The notes under the pieces are model-generated. The model made no database searches, had not been told where the DNA came from, and was given only the letters and a program-made list of their open reading frames with translations. A stretch of DNA of 64,000 nt from assembly GCA_020849475.1 (NCBI GenBank), contig JADLGE010000069.1, positions 1-64,000 on the forward strand. Direction: 5' to 3'. The position numbers were made by a program, and so were the translations under genes. The DNA comes from Gammaproteobacteria bacterium (GTDB lineage Bacteria > Pseudomonadota > Gammaproteobacteria > Ga0077536). Shown here piece by piece: positions 45,442 to 53,704 of this stretch; positions within the stretch are counted from its first letter, which is position 1, and the number at the start of each line of letters is the position of its first letter.

Positions 45442-46200
45442 ATGAAAGCGATCATTCTGAGCGCGGGCCAGGGCCGGCGGCTGTTGCCGCTGACCGCCGA
45501 CAAACCGAAATCGGCGCTGCCCGTCGGCGATCGCTCGGTGCTCGAGTGGCAGTTGCACGAGATCTCCCAGTGCGATGTCGACGAAGTGGTGGTGGTGACC
45601 GGCTTCGCCGCCGATGTCATCGACGACATCGTCGCGCGCCAGACCTCGGTCCCGACCCGCACGCTCTACAACCCGTTCTTCGCACAATGCGACAACCTCG
45701 GCACCTGCTGGGTGGCCAAGCCGGAAATGCAGGGCGAGTTCATCATCATCAACGGCGACACCCTGTTCGAAGCCGCCATCCTGCGTCGCCTGCTGGCCAA
45801 TGACGTCGGCGCGGCCGTGACGCTCGTCACCGACAGCAAGGCCAGCTATGACGACGACGACATGAAGGTCATCGTCAGCGACGGCCGCCTGCGGCGCGTC
45901 GGCAAACAGCTCGATCGAGCGAACGTCAACGGCGAATCCATCGGCATGATGGCCTTTCGTCGCGAAGGACCGGCGCGCTTCGCCGCGCAGCTCGATTACA
46001 TGATGCGCCACGGCACCGGCCTCAAGCAGTGGTACTTGGCGGCGGTCGATCAACTGGCCGATCACGGCCTCGTGGCGACCTGTCCCATCGACGGTTTGTC
46101 GTGGTGTGAAATCGACGACCAGTCCGATCTTGAGCGCGCGGCCTCGGTCATCGCCACCTGGTATCCGTCGCCCGCCGCCAGCGCGGGCAAGGCGGGATGA
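45442..46200 (+). CDS. LicC-like sugar- or choline-phosphate cytidylyltransferase
   Basis: 252-residue nucleotidyltransferase. MKAIILSAGQGRRLLPLTADKPKSALPVGD is the N-terminal nucleotide-binding region. VVVVTGFAADVIDDIV, NPFFAQCDNLGTCWVAK (the NLGT motif of LicC-like phosphocholine cytidylyltransferases), IIINGDTLFEAAILR (metal-binding Asp) and WCEIDDQSDLERA (second metal Asp) follow. It most resembles CTP:phosphocholine or related cytidylyltransferases, so it may make a CDP-alcohol. That would suit the CDP-alcohol phosphatidyltransferase at 50309. An 87-nt gap separates it from the gene before; the HIT gene overlaps its stop (ATGA). Confidence 0.8.
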   Translation: MKAIILSAGQGRRLLPLTADKPKSALPVGDRSVLEWQLHEISQCDVDEVVVVTGFAADVIDDIVARQTSVPTRTLYNPFFAQCDNLGTCWVAKPEMQGEFIIINGDTLFEAAILRRLLANDVGAAVTLVTDSKASYDDDDMKVIVSDGRLRRVGKQLDRANVNGESIGMMAFRREGPARFAAQLDYMMRHGTGLKQWYLAAVDQLADHGLVATCPIDGLSWCEIDDQSDLERAASVIATWYPSPAASAGKAG

Positions 46201-46640
46201 GCGCCGTGAACGCCACCATGAGCAAGTTCGGCTACCCGGCGTCGCTGGTCGCGGACTATGCGCACTGGGTGGTGCTGCTGCGGCCGCAGCAGGTGACGCT
46301 GGGCGCGCTGGTGCTGGTGTGTAAAGAAGCGGTGACGAGCTTTGGCGCGCTGTCACCGGCGGCCGGCGCCGAACTGGTGGCGGTAGGCAAGGACATCGAA
46401 CAGGCGCTCCGCGCCGCCTTCAATCACGACAAAATCAACTATCTCATGCTGATGATGGTCGACCCTGACGTGCACTTTCATGTGCTGCCGCGCTATGCGG
46501 ACACACGCACCTGCGCCGGCCAGGCATTCACTGACGTCGCCTGGCCCGGGCCGCCGCGCCTCAACGAATTCAATGCCACCGACGCCGCGGCCAATGACGC
46601 CATCCGCGCTGCCGTGCGCGCGCACTGGCCCACGCCTTGA
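46197..46640 (+). CDS. HIT-family nucleotide hydrolase or transferase
   Basis: 147 residues of the histidine-triad family. ADYAHWVVLLRPQQVTLGALVLVCKE and NYLMLMMVDPDVHFHVLPRYAD are visible. The triad reads DVHFHVL, so the first His of the usual HxHxH is Asp, while the nucleophile His and the third His remain. It probably hydrolyses a nucleotide phosphoanhydride or phosphoramidate. It is coupled to the LicC-like cytidylyltransferase gene and might clean up or recycle its products (inference). Confidence 0.8.
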   Translation: MSAVNATMSKFGYPASLVADYAHWVVLLRPQQVTLGALVLVCKEAVTSFGALSPAAGAELVAVGKDIEQALRAAFNHDKINYLMLMMVDPDVHFHVLPRYADTRTCAGQAFTDVAWPGPPRLNEFNATDAAANDAIRAAVRAHWPTP

Positions 46641-46648
46641 GGGAATAG

Positions 46649-47131
46649 CTATTTCTTCTTGCTGTGGGGTGCGGTCACGACCTTGACCCGCCCATGGGTG
46701 CCGGCCTCGAAAGTCTTGCGATCAAGTGAATAGCGAATTGATTCGCTGCTGATGGATTCCTTGCCTTTGACTATCGTGGCCGCGCCTTCGAGGCGCATGA
46801 GCTTGGCTTTGGGATCGAAATCGAGATGGGTGCTACGCCCTTCCAGCGGTTCACTGAAATCGTCGCCGGTGACGATGATGCGCGCCGGTGCGCCGTCCAC
46901 CACCACCCGCGTGGGGTCGCCGAGTTTGCCTTCGACGCGCGCCGTATCGGCCTGGATGCGCCAATGCGAGCCGCGCAGCTGCAGATCACCGCGGATGAAC
47001 ATGACATCGCCATTGTCCGTCTCCCAGGCCTCGTCGGCGCGGGCGATGACGGTGGCCTGCAGGTCATGGGCGTCATCTGCTTGCGCATCGACGCCCACGG
47101 CCATGAGCCACAGCAGGGCAATGACGCCTTG
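46649..47131 (-). CDS. LptA/OstA-like periplasmic lipid-transport protein
   Basis: About 160 residues from GTG 47131, which gives a good signal peptide (MQGVIALLWLMAVGVDAQA, cleavage before DDAHDL). The longer frame to 47206 would leave 1 nt to the lptF start and is not preferred. The mature protein is an OstA/LptA-type beta-jellyroll: TVIARADEAWETDNGDVMFI, GDLQLRGSHWRIQADTA, FSEPLEGRSTHLDFDPKAK, LMRLEGAATIVKGKESISSE and a basic Lys-rich end. LptA proteins form the periplasmic bridge that carries lipopolysaccharide. It is encoded divergently from lptF and lptG, not in an lptC-lptA-lptB cluster. Confidence 0.78.
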   Translation of the reverse strand, partial: QGVIALLWLMAVGVDAQADDAHDLQATVIARADEAWETDNGDVMFIRGDLQLRGSHWRIQADTARVEGKLGDPTRVVVDGAPARIIVTGDDFSEPLEGRSTHLDFDPKAKLMRLEGAATIVKGKESISSESIRYSLDRKTFEAGTHGRVKVVTAPHSKKK

Positions 47132-47207
47132 CACGCCCCGCCCGCGCTGCCCATGATACCGGCTGCCGCCGACCCAGACGCCGTTCAAACTCGTTGACCT
47201 GACCATC

Positions 47208-48263
47208 GTGGTGCTCGATCGCTACCTGTTACGTGAAATCGGCGCGAGCTTCGCGGCGGTCGCGGCTGCGCTGACGGTGGTGTTCCTGGCCTATAGCCTG
47301 ACCCGCTTTCTGACCGACGCCGCGGGTGGTTTGTTGCGTGCCGACGAAGTGGCGCTGCTGACGCTGTACAAATCCATCATCGCGCTCGAAGTGCTGCTGC
47401 CGCTGGCGCTCTATTTCGGCCTCATTGTCGGCTTCAGCCGCCTCAACAGTCACGCCGAACTGACCGCCATGCAGGCCTGCGGCTATGGGCGGCGGCGCCT
47501 GCAGCGGCCCTTGTTCCTGTGCAGCCTGCTGCTCGCGACCGCGGTCGGCGCGTTTTCCTTCACGGTCAGGCCGTGGGCCTACTCTGCGATGTTCGAACTC
47601 AAGGCGCAAGCCGATGCATCATCGGAGCTCGATCGCATCAAGGCCCATCGCTTCTATCTCTACGACGCCAACAATCGCGCGGTCTATGTCGAACACATCA
47701 GTCGCGACGGGCGCTCACTGTCGGGCGTGTTCATTCGTGAACGGCGTGGCGATGGCGTGGTGGTGATGTCGGCGCCGAGCGGCACCCTGACGCCGTTCGC
47801 CACGCCCGACCGGCACCGCCTCAGCCTGTCGGACGCGAGCATCTACAAGAACGTCGCCGGCGGCTCGGATTTCTACGGCAACTTCGCCACCCTGACACTC
47901 TCGATCAAGGCTGCACGCGCTTTGGCGCGCGAATACCGCACCAAGTCCGAGCCCACCGCCGCGCTGCTGCTGTCGAACGATGCGGAGGATCGCGCTGAAC
48001 TGCAATGGCGTCTGTCGACGGCGGTCTCGACCTTGTTGCTGGCTCTGGTGGCGCTCGCACTTGCGGAAACGCGTCCGCGTCAGTCGCGCTTTACGCGCCT
48101 GCCAATCGCCATCGGCGTTTACGCTGTCTATTACAACTTGCTCGGTCTCGGCCGTACCTGGGTCGAACACCAATGGGCGCCGAGCATCTGGTGGGTGCCG
48201 GCGCTGCTGGCCGCGGCGCTGGTGGTGCTCTGGAACGCCACGCCGTTCGCGCGCGCTCGTTGA
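47208..48263 (+). CDS. lptF: LptF-family lipid export permease
   Basis: Inner-membrane permease of the LptB2FG type, 351 residues. MVLDRYLLREIGASFAAVAAALTVVFLAYSL is the typical first helix; RADEVALLTLYKSIIALEVLLPLALYFGLIVG and SHAELTAMQACGYGRRRLQRPL carry the cytoplasmic coupling region. A periplasmic jellyroll domain follows (KAHRFYLYDANNRAVYVEHIS to SLSDASIYKNVAGG). Three further helices close the protein. GTG at 47208 or 47211 is the start. It is divergent from the LptA-like gene. LptG follows after 27 nt. It may be the general LPS exporter or a branch dedicated to another lipid. Confidence 0.9.
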   Translation: MVLDRYLLREIGASFAAVAAALTVVFLAYSLTRFLTDAAGGLLRADEVALLTLYKSIIALEVLLPLALYFGLIVGFSRLNSHAELTAMQACGYGRRRLQRPLFLCSLLLATAVGAFSFTVRPWAYSAMFELKAQADASSELDRIKAHRFYLYDANNRAVYVEHISRDGRSLSGVFIRERRGDGVVVMSAPSGTLTPFATPDRHRLSLSDASIYKNVAGGSDFYGNFATLTLSIKAARALAREYRTKSEPTAALLLSNDAEDRAELQWRLSTAVSTLLLALVALALAETRPRQSRFTRLPIAIGVYAVYYNLLGLGRTWVEHQWAPSIWWVPALLAAALVVLWNATPFARAR

Positions 48264-48290
48264 CCGACACCATGCTTTACACTCGACGTC

Positions 48291-49352
48291 ATGACCCTCA
48301 TCGACCGCTACATCGCCATCAACTTTCTTAAAGCGGCGGCGGTGGTGCTGGTGCTGCTCCTGGTGCTGTTCAGCTTTCTGGCCTTGACCGATGAACTGGA
48401 CGATGTCGGCCAGGGCAGCTTCACCACGGTCGATGCCATCGCGGTCGTGATCCTGACCTTGCCGACGCGCATCATCGACCTGTTGCCGGTCACGGCCTTG
48501 CTGGCGTCGGTATTGGGCCTCGGCGCGCTCGCCAACCATGGCGAGCTGCTGGCCCTGCGCGCCGCCGGCATGTCTCCGTGGCGCATCGCGCGCGGCCTGC
48601 TCTTGCTCATGACGGTGGTGGTGGTCACCACCATGGTCGCGCGCGCAACGCTCATTCCCCAGGTTGAACGCCAGGCGCAGGAGTATCGCTCCAAGACACT
48701 GCCGCAGACGGCGCTCGGCGGCGCCGAGTTCTGGAGTCGCCACGAGAACCGTTTCATTCGCGTCGGTGGTGTTGATTTCGGCCGCATCCCGCGTGATATC
48801 GAAATCTATGAGCTCGGTGTGCGGGGTCGCCTGCAACGCCTGCTGCAGGCCCACAAGGCTGACATCGTCGATGACAGGAAATGGCTGCTGCACGACGTGG
48901 AAGAGCGGGTGCTGGGGGAAGACTCGGTGCAGCACAAGCGCATGGCGACCTTGAGCTGGCAAAGTTTTCTGACGCCCGAACAGATGGCAACGCTGATCGC
49001 GCCAGCCCATGCGCTGTCGGTGTTCGATCTGTACGCCTACATCCACGAGATGGAAGGCTCGGGTGTCGACACTCGTCAGTATCAGGCCATGCTGTGGCAG
49101 CAGTTGTCGCTGCCGACCGCATTGTTCGCCATGACCTTGCTGGGCTTGCCCTTCGTGCTGGCGAGCATGAACAGCCGCACGCCGGGCTTTCGCGTGCTGC
49201 TCGGCGGCGTGGCGGGTATCGGCTTTTATCTTTTCGATCAGATCACGAGCCATCTCTCTACGCTGCTCGATCTGCCGCCGGCGCCGACCGCGCTGGCGCC
49301 ATCGGCGGTTTTGCTGTTGCTGGCGGTGATTGGCATTAGCCGCACCGCCTGA
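48291..49352 (+). CDS. lptG: LptG-family lipid export permease
   Basis: Partner permease of LptF, 353 residues. MTLIDRYIAINFLKAAAVVLVLLLVLFSF is the first helix, followed by LPTRIIDLLPVTALLASVLGLGALANHGELLALRAAGMSPWRIARGLL (coupling helix region). The periplasmic jellyroll covers about residues 110-265 (EFWSRHENRFIRVGGVDFGRIP). The C-terminal helices include LPFVLASMNSRTPGFRVLLGGVAGIGFYLFDQI, typical of LptG. It lies downstream of lptF in the same operon and converges with the metallophosphoesterase gene, 3 nt apart. Confidence 0.92.
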   Translation: MTLIDRYIAINFLKAAAVVLVLLLVLFSFLALTDELDDVGQGSFTTVDAIAVVILTLPTRIIDLLPVTALLASVLGLGALANHGELLALRAAGMSPWRIARGLLLLMTVVVVTTMVARATLIPQVERQAQEYRSKTLPQTALGGAEFWSRHENRFIRVGGVDFGRIPRDIEIYELGVRGRLQRLLQAHKADIVDDRKWLLHDVEERVLGEDSVQHKRMATLSWQSFLTPEQMATLIAPAHALSVFDLYAYIHEMEGSGVDTRQYQAMLWQQLSLPTALFAMTLLGLPFVLASMNSRTPGFRVLLGGVAGIGFYLFDQITSHLSTLLDLPPAPTALAPSAVLLLLAVIGISRTA

Positions 49353-49355
49353 GCG

Positions 49356-50231
49356 CTACACGGCGACTGGCACCGACCAGCTGTCGCGCTGGTGCAACGA
49401 GATGGCGCCGGCCGCGTCTGCGCATTTCAGCAGACACTCAACCTGCCAGCGCCCACCATCGCGGCGCACATCGAACACGCGATAGGAGGCCGGATTGCGC
49501 GCCACCGCGCTCGACGCGGGCGCCGAGACGATCACGCGCAGACGATCATCGATGACATGCATGGCGTTGTGATGAAGGTGGCCGTGCAGCACCAGTTCGA
49601 CCTTGTGCTGGCGCAACAGCGCGGTGAGTTCCACGGCATCGGCGAGATCCTTGCGCGCCGGCGCCTGGCCGGGCAGCGGCGCGTGATGCAGCATCACGCA
49701 GCGAAAGCTGCCGGCACAGCGCGTCAACAGTTGCGCGAGCTCGCCCAGTTGCGCGGCGCCGAGGCGTCCGCCCGCCGACCACCACGGCATCGGCTCAGCC
49801 GATGACAGGGCGATGATCGATACATCGCCGCGTTGCACGAGACGCGGAAAATGCGCGCCGTCCTCACCATAGAGATGCGCCGGCCATTGCTGCGCGATGC
49901 CCAGCACCGTATCGGCGCGATAGCAATCATGATTGCCCGGCGCCAGCACCACCGGCACGCTGGCGGCAAGGGTATCGAGCCAGGCGCGCGCTTCGAGCAG
50001 TTCCGAGGGCAGGCCGATGTGCACCAGGTCGCCCGTCACCAGCGCCAGGTCGGCGCCTTCAGCGCAAGCGGCGCGGGTCACGTGCGTGAGGGTCTCGGCA
50101 CGCAGATGATGGCGACGCTTGCTCCACCACGATAGAAATCCAAGACAGCGCTTGCCGCGCAGGGACCACGGCGAAACAGCGCTGAGAGAACTCAGGTGCG
50201 GGTCGGTAAGATGCAGCAGTCGAACGCTCAC
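49356..50231 (-). CDS. Calcineurin-like metallophosphoesterase
   Basis: 291 residues. LLHLTDPHLSS carries the DxH motif, LALVTGDLVHIG the GD motif, VVLAPGNHDCYR the GNHD motif, VMLHHAPLPG a metal His, and LVLHGHLHHNAM the final GHxH motif. These five blocks make a complete dinuclear metal site, so it should be an active phosphodiesterase or phosphatase. The substrate is unknown. Its position inside the lipid locus, between lptG and the CDP-alcohol phosphatidyltransferase, suggests a nucleotide-linked or lipid phosphate substrate (inference). The gene start is 77 nt from the divergent neighbour. Confidence 0.85.
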   Translation of the reverse strand: MSVRLLHLTDPHLSSLSAVSPWSLRGKRCLGFLSWWSKRRHHLRAETLTHVTRAACAEGADLALVTGDLVHIGLPSELLEARAWLDTLAASVPVVLAPGNHDCYRADTVLGIAQQWPAHLYGEDGAHFPRLVQRGDVSIIALSSAEPMPWWSAGGRLGAAQLGELAQLLTRCAGSFRCVMLHHAPLPGQAPARKDLADAVELTALLRQHKVELVLHGHLHHNAMHVIDDRLRVIVSAPASSAVARNPASYRVFDVRRDGGRWQVECLLKCADAAGAISLHQRDSWSVPVAV

Positions 50232-50236
50232 AACCC

Positions 50237-50266
50237 TTTACCGAGGATCTCTGAAATTTCTATAAT
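50237..50266 (+). promoter_or_regulatory. Candidate sigma70 promoter of the CDP-alcohol transferase operon
   Basis: TTTACC at 50237-50242 and a perfect TATAAT at 50261-50266 with 18 nt between, 42 nt before the ATG at 50309. It lies in the 77-nt divergent gap, which is clearly AT-richer than its surroundings. Confidence 0.6.
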
Positions 50267-50308
50267 TCAAGGATTTACTCAACGAAAATCGAGGGCGCAG
50301 TATATCCC

Positions 50309-51493
50309 ATGGCCAGCATTGCCTGCATACTCGGTGACCACCCGCTGCGCCTGTGGGGTTTGTCGTCGAAAGAACGTCTGCGACGTCAGCTCAGCGCCGC
50401 CGGCTTCACGAACGTCGTCACCGACATCGGCGCCGTCAGCGCCAGCGACACCGTCGTGCTGGTGCACGCCGCCTACCTGTTCGAACAACGCACCATCACC
50501 GCCCTCGCCAAGCAGCACAACGCCTTGCTTGAATGTCCGCAGGATGGCGGGCTAGCCGGCGGCATATGCAGCGGTGCGCGCGCAGCTGAATTCGCCGCCG
50601 CCTTGACCGACAACACCGCGCCGCGTCCGGGCAGTGCAAGCGTGATGCGTCCCGACGAGCTTGAACACTATGACGATCATCTGCGTCGTGTCGAACCACC
50701 GCTGCTCGAGCCGATGCGCGAAGAGCAACGCCATGCGCTCGAAAGCCTGCTTTACGGCAACGCCTACAAGGGCATCACCGATCTCGTCACCAAGTGGCTG
50801 TGGCCGCGACCGGCGCGACATGTAGTGGGCTGGTGCGCGAGCGCTGGCATCACGCCCAACATGGTGACCATCACGGGCCTGTTGCTGGTGCTCGCCGCGA
50901 CCTGGCTGTTTGCGCATGGCGCCTTTGCCAGCGGTCTCGCGTGCGGCTGGGTGATGACCTTGCTCGACACGGTTGACGGCAAGCTGGCGCGCGTCACCGT
51001 GCAGTCGAGCAAGCTCGGCCATTGGCTGGACCATGGCATGGACATCGTCCACCCTCCGTTCTGGTACGTGCTGTGGGGCACCGGACTCGGCGCCAGCGTC
51101 GCGCCGGACACTGCGCAACTGATGGTGCAATTGATCGTCGGCGGCTATATCGCCGGACGCGCGCTCGAAGCGCTGTTCCACGCGCTCGGCACCTGCAGCA
51201 TGTTCGCGTGGCGGCCCTTCGACGCCTATTTCCGCCTGGTCACCGCGCGCCGCAACCCCTGCCTCATCATCATGACCACCTGCATGCTGTTCGGCCGCGC
51301 GGACTGGGCGTTCTACGGTGTGGCTGTGTGGACCGCCGGCAGCAGCGCGCTGATGGCCGTGCGCCTGATTTACGCCGCGCTGGAACGCATGCGCCACGGC
51401 CCCCTGCAATCGTGGCTGACTGACCCGGCCGCTTCGACATTGCATGCCCAGGCCTATCGCACTTTCGCCGGCACCCGCGGTGCCTATGGTTGA
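50309..51493 (+). CDS. CDP-alcohol phosphatidyltransferase with extra N-terminal domain
   Basis: 394 residues. The C-terminal part (about 150-394) is a membrane CDP-alcohol phosphatidyltransferase: KGITDLVTKWLWPRPARHVVGW, GITPNMVTITGLLLV, then the catalytic motif DTVDGKLARVTVQSS with GHWLDHGMDIVH, giving DxxDGxxAR...GxxxDxxxD complete. The N-terminal 140 residues (VVLVHAAYLFEQRTITAL) look like a reduced nucleotidyltransferase domain, as in bifunctional inositol-phosphate enzymes, but no catalytic motif is evident. It should move a phospho-alcohol between a CDP carrier and an acceptor. It overlaps the Tam41-like gene by 8 nt. Confidence 0.88.
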   Translation: MASIACILGDHPLRLWGLSSKERLRRQLSAAGFTNVVTDIGAVSASDTVVLVHAAYLFEQRTITALAKQHNALLECPQDGGLAGGICSGARAAEFAAALTDNTAPRPGSASVMRPDELEHYDDHLRRVEPPLLEPMREEQRHALESLLYGNAYKGITDLVTKWLWPRPARHVVGWCASAGITPNMVTITGLLLVLAATWLFAHGAFASGLACGWVMTLLDTVDGKLARVTVQSSKLGHWLDHGMDIVHPPFWYVLWGTGLGASVAPDTAQLMVQLIVGGYIAGRALEALFHALGTCSMFAWRPFDAYFRLVTARRNPCLIIMTTCMLFGRADWAFYGVAVWTAGSSALMAVRLIYAALERMRHGPLQSWLTDPAASTLHAQAYRTFAGTRGAYG

Positions 51494-52388
51494 CGCGAAC
51501 GCCGCTGCCATCGTGGACAAGGATGCGACGCTCGCGGCTTTCGTCGAGCACTTCGCGAGCCGCTTTGGCGCGCACCTGCTCGCGGTGCTCGCCTATGGCT
51601 CCTACCTGCGCGGCAAACGTGACACCGTGCTCGACTTCTACGTCGTGCTCGACAGCTACAGTGCCTTGCCGCGACTCGCAGGCCTCGCCAATCGGCTGCT
51701 GCCACCCAATGTCTATCACGTGACCTTGGGCAGCGGCGACGCGCGCCAGGCAGCCAAGTTCGCGACCGTCACGCTCGAACATTTCAAGCATTCCATCGAA
51801 ACGGATTTCCATTGCTATTTCTGGGCGCGCTTCGCGCAACCCTTCGTGGTGCTGTTTGCGCGCGACGAGTCGCTGCGCAGGCAAATCGAACAGCTTGGCC
51901 TGGCAGCCGCAAGACGTGTACTGGCCAGCAGCCTGGCCGCTCTGCCCGAGACTTTCGACAGCGAAACGGCCTGGCGCCACGCCTTCACGCTGAGCTACGG
52001 CGCCGAGCTGCGCGCTGAAGATGCGGCCGGCGCGGCGCGCCTGGTCGAGCACTACGGAGAGACTCTGAACGCGCATCTCGAGGCGCTGGCCAGCGAGTTC
52101 AATCTCACGCCCGTGGCGCCACGGCGTTGGCGCCACACGCCTTCCGCCCTCGCCGCCACGCGCCTCGACCATGAATGGAAAAGGCGCCGCCGGCTCGGCA
52201 AATTCCTGTCCATAGCGCGTCTGTTGAAAGCGGCGTTCACGTTCAATGACCCGCTCGACTACGTGGTGTGGAAAGTCGCGCGCCACTCGGGCGTGGTCGA
52301 AGAACCAACGCCCTTGCAACGTCGACACCCTCTGCTATTCGGTTGGGGCGTGCTGTGGCGGCTGTATCGCCGCGGCGGATTCCGCTGA
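51486..52388 (+). CDS. Tam41-like CTP:lipid-phosphate cytidylyltransferase
   Basis: 300 residues from ATG 51486 (frame open to 51444). The order of motifs follows mitochondrial Tam41 CDP-diacylglycerol synthase: LAVLAYGSYLRGKRDTVLDF (the YGS and (M/L)DF catalytic block), PNVYHVTLG (NxxHYS position), AKFATVTLEHFKHSIETD (equivalent of KYGVIS..L..DL), YFWARFAQPFVVLFARDE (equivalent of GRLQKPVKI) and ASSLAALPETFDS with AFTLSYGAELR (equivalent of LPE.F and LSY.GD.R). Tam41 uses CTP and phosphatidic acid. It is coupled to the CDP-alcohol transferase gene and to the flippase gene (ATG overlaps its TGA). Confidence 0.72.
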   Translation: MVDANAAAIVDKDATLAAFVEHFASRFGAHLLAVLAYGSYLRGKRDTVLDFYVVLDSYSALPRLAGLANRLLPPNVYHVTLGSGDARQAAKFATVTLEHFKHSIETDFHCYFWARFAQPFVVLFARDESLRRQIEQLGLAAARRVLASSLAALPETFDSETAWRHAFTLSYGAELRAEDAAGAARLVEHYGETLNAHLEALASEFNLTPVAPRRWRHTPSALAATRLDHEWKRRRRLGKFLSIARLLKAAFTFNDPLDYVVWKVARHSGVVEEPTPLQRRHPLLFGWGVLWRLYRRGGFR

Positions 52389-53704
52389 TGTTCGGCGACT
52401 GGTTGCGCATACCGGCACTTAAGCGCGTCCTGCAGAACTTCATGGTGCTGGCCGGCGGGCGCGCCGCCGGTGGCGTGCTGGGTTTCATCTCGACGCTGCT
52501 CAGCGCGCGCGCCCTGGGCCCTGAAGATTTCGGCGTGGTCGCGATGATCAGCGCCTATGTGCTGGTGGTGCGCGGCTTCTGCAATATCAAACCTTTCGAA
52601 GCCATCGTGCGCTACGGCGTGGCGCTGGCGGACGACCATGACCTGGACGGCCTCGCGCGCCTGTTGCGTGTATCGCTGGTGCTGGATGCCGTGAGCGCGC
52701 TGTCCGGCACCGTGTTGGCGGTGCTGGTTGCGTGGTTGGCCGGCCCGCTCATGGATTGGTCGGCCAGCACCACCACGACAGCGATGTGGTTCAGCCTCAT
52801 CCTGCTCGGCTCTGGCACGGCGACCGCCAGCGGTTCGTTGCGCATCTTCGACCGCTTCGACGCCATCAGTCGCGTACAGGTAATCTCCAGCGTGTGGCGT
52901 CTGGCCGGTGTGGTGCTGGTCACGCAGCTCGGCATGGCCAGCGTCGGCACCATTGCCGCGGTGTGGGCCAGCGCCCAGTTCGCGCAGTACGTCGGCACAC
53001 TGTGGTACGGCGCTGAGGTGGTGTTCGCACGCCTGCCGTGGAAACGTTTGCGCGGTCCGCTCGATCTTGGCGAAATGGGCCGTAGCCATCCCGGCATCTG
53101 GAGTTTCCTCAATGTCATTTATTGGCAGGCGACTTTGGATCTCGTGCCCAAATCACTCGGCACCCTGTATGCAGGCGCCCTGCTCGGCCCCCATGGCGCG
53201 GCCATGTTCCGCATCGCGCGCGAGTTCGCCAACGTCGTCGCCAAGCCGGCGCTGCTGGTGCGTCAGGCCATTTATCCCGATCTGGCGCGGCTGCGCCATC
53301 GTCGCGACGCCGCTTTCAACAAGGTGGTGGTGAGCATGGCGGCGATGATGGGCATTCCCGCGCTGCTGCTGGCGATTGCCTCGCTGTGGCTGGGCGCGCC
53401 GCTGCTGAAACTGGCGGTCGGTGAGAATTACGTGCCGGCGGCGGGGCTGCTGACCTGGCTGATTGCGGCGGCCACCTTGGAAATGGCGGCCTCACCGCTG
53501 CGCCCGGCGGGCTATGCGCTCGGCTGCGCGAAGGCGATGCTGGGCGTGCAGGTCGTGGCGTCCGTGGTATTCATCGCGGCCTTTCAAGGGCTGACCCCGA
53601 CCTTGGGCGTGACCGGTCCGGGTGTCGCGACGGTGGCCATGTCGCTGGTCACCTTGCTCGGCATGAGTATCGCGGTGCGCCGCGCACTCGCGACGACGGA
53701 TTGA
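52388..53704 (+). CDS. Wzx-type lipid flippase (polysaccharide/lipid transporter, MOP superfamily)
   Basis: 438 residues with about 12 membrane segments. The N-terminal AGGRAAGGVLGFISTLLSARALGPEDFGVVAMISAY is the usual start of Wzx/MurJ-like flippases; ISRVQVISSVWRLAGVVLV, LVPKSLGTLYAGALLGPHGAAMFRIAREFANV and RQAIYPDLARLRHRRD follow. Such proteins flip lipid-linked molecules across the inner membrane. ATG 52388 overlaps the upstream TGA. Its TGA abuts the spt stop (TGATCA, convergent). In this operon it may flip the finished phospholipid or a carrier-linked head group (inference). Confidence 0.85.
   Translation: MFGDWLRIPALKRVLQNFMVLAGGRAAGGVLGFISTLLSARALGPEDFGVVAMISAYVLVVRGFCNIKPFEAIVRYGVALADDHDLDGLARLLRVSLVLDAVSALSGTVLAVLVAWLAGPLMDWSASTTTTAMWFSLILLGSGTATASGSLRIFDRFDAISRVQVISSVWRLAGVVLVTQLGMASVGTIAAVWASAQFAQYVGTLWYGAEVVFARLPWKRLRGPLDLGEMGRSHPGIWSFLNVIYWQATLDLVPKSLGTLYAGALLGPHGAAMFRIAREFANVVAKPALLVRQAIYPDLARLRHRRDAAFNKVVVSMAAMMGIPALLLAIASLWLGAPLLKLAVGENYVPAAGLLTWLIAAATLEMAASPLRPAGYALGCAKAMLGVQVVASVVFIAAFQGLTPTLGVTGPGVATVAMSLVTLLGMSIAVRRALATTD

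Noticed and set aside
44278..46356. Open minus-strand frame of 692 codons across the hydroxylase and cytidylyltransferase genes
   Set aside because: It lies opposite three plus-strand genes with catalytic motifs and overlapping starts; its own translation looks like antisense low-complexity sequence.
47132..47206. Longer N-terminus for the LptA-like protein, starting at 47206
   Set aside because: It would leave 1 nt to the divergent lptF start and hide the signal peptide; the GTG at 47131 gives a normal signal sequence.
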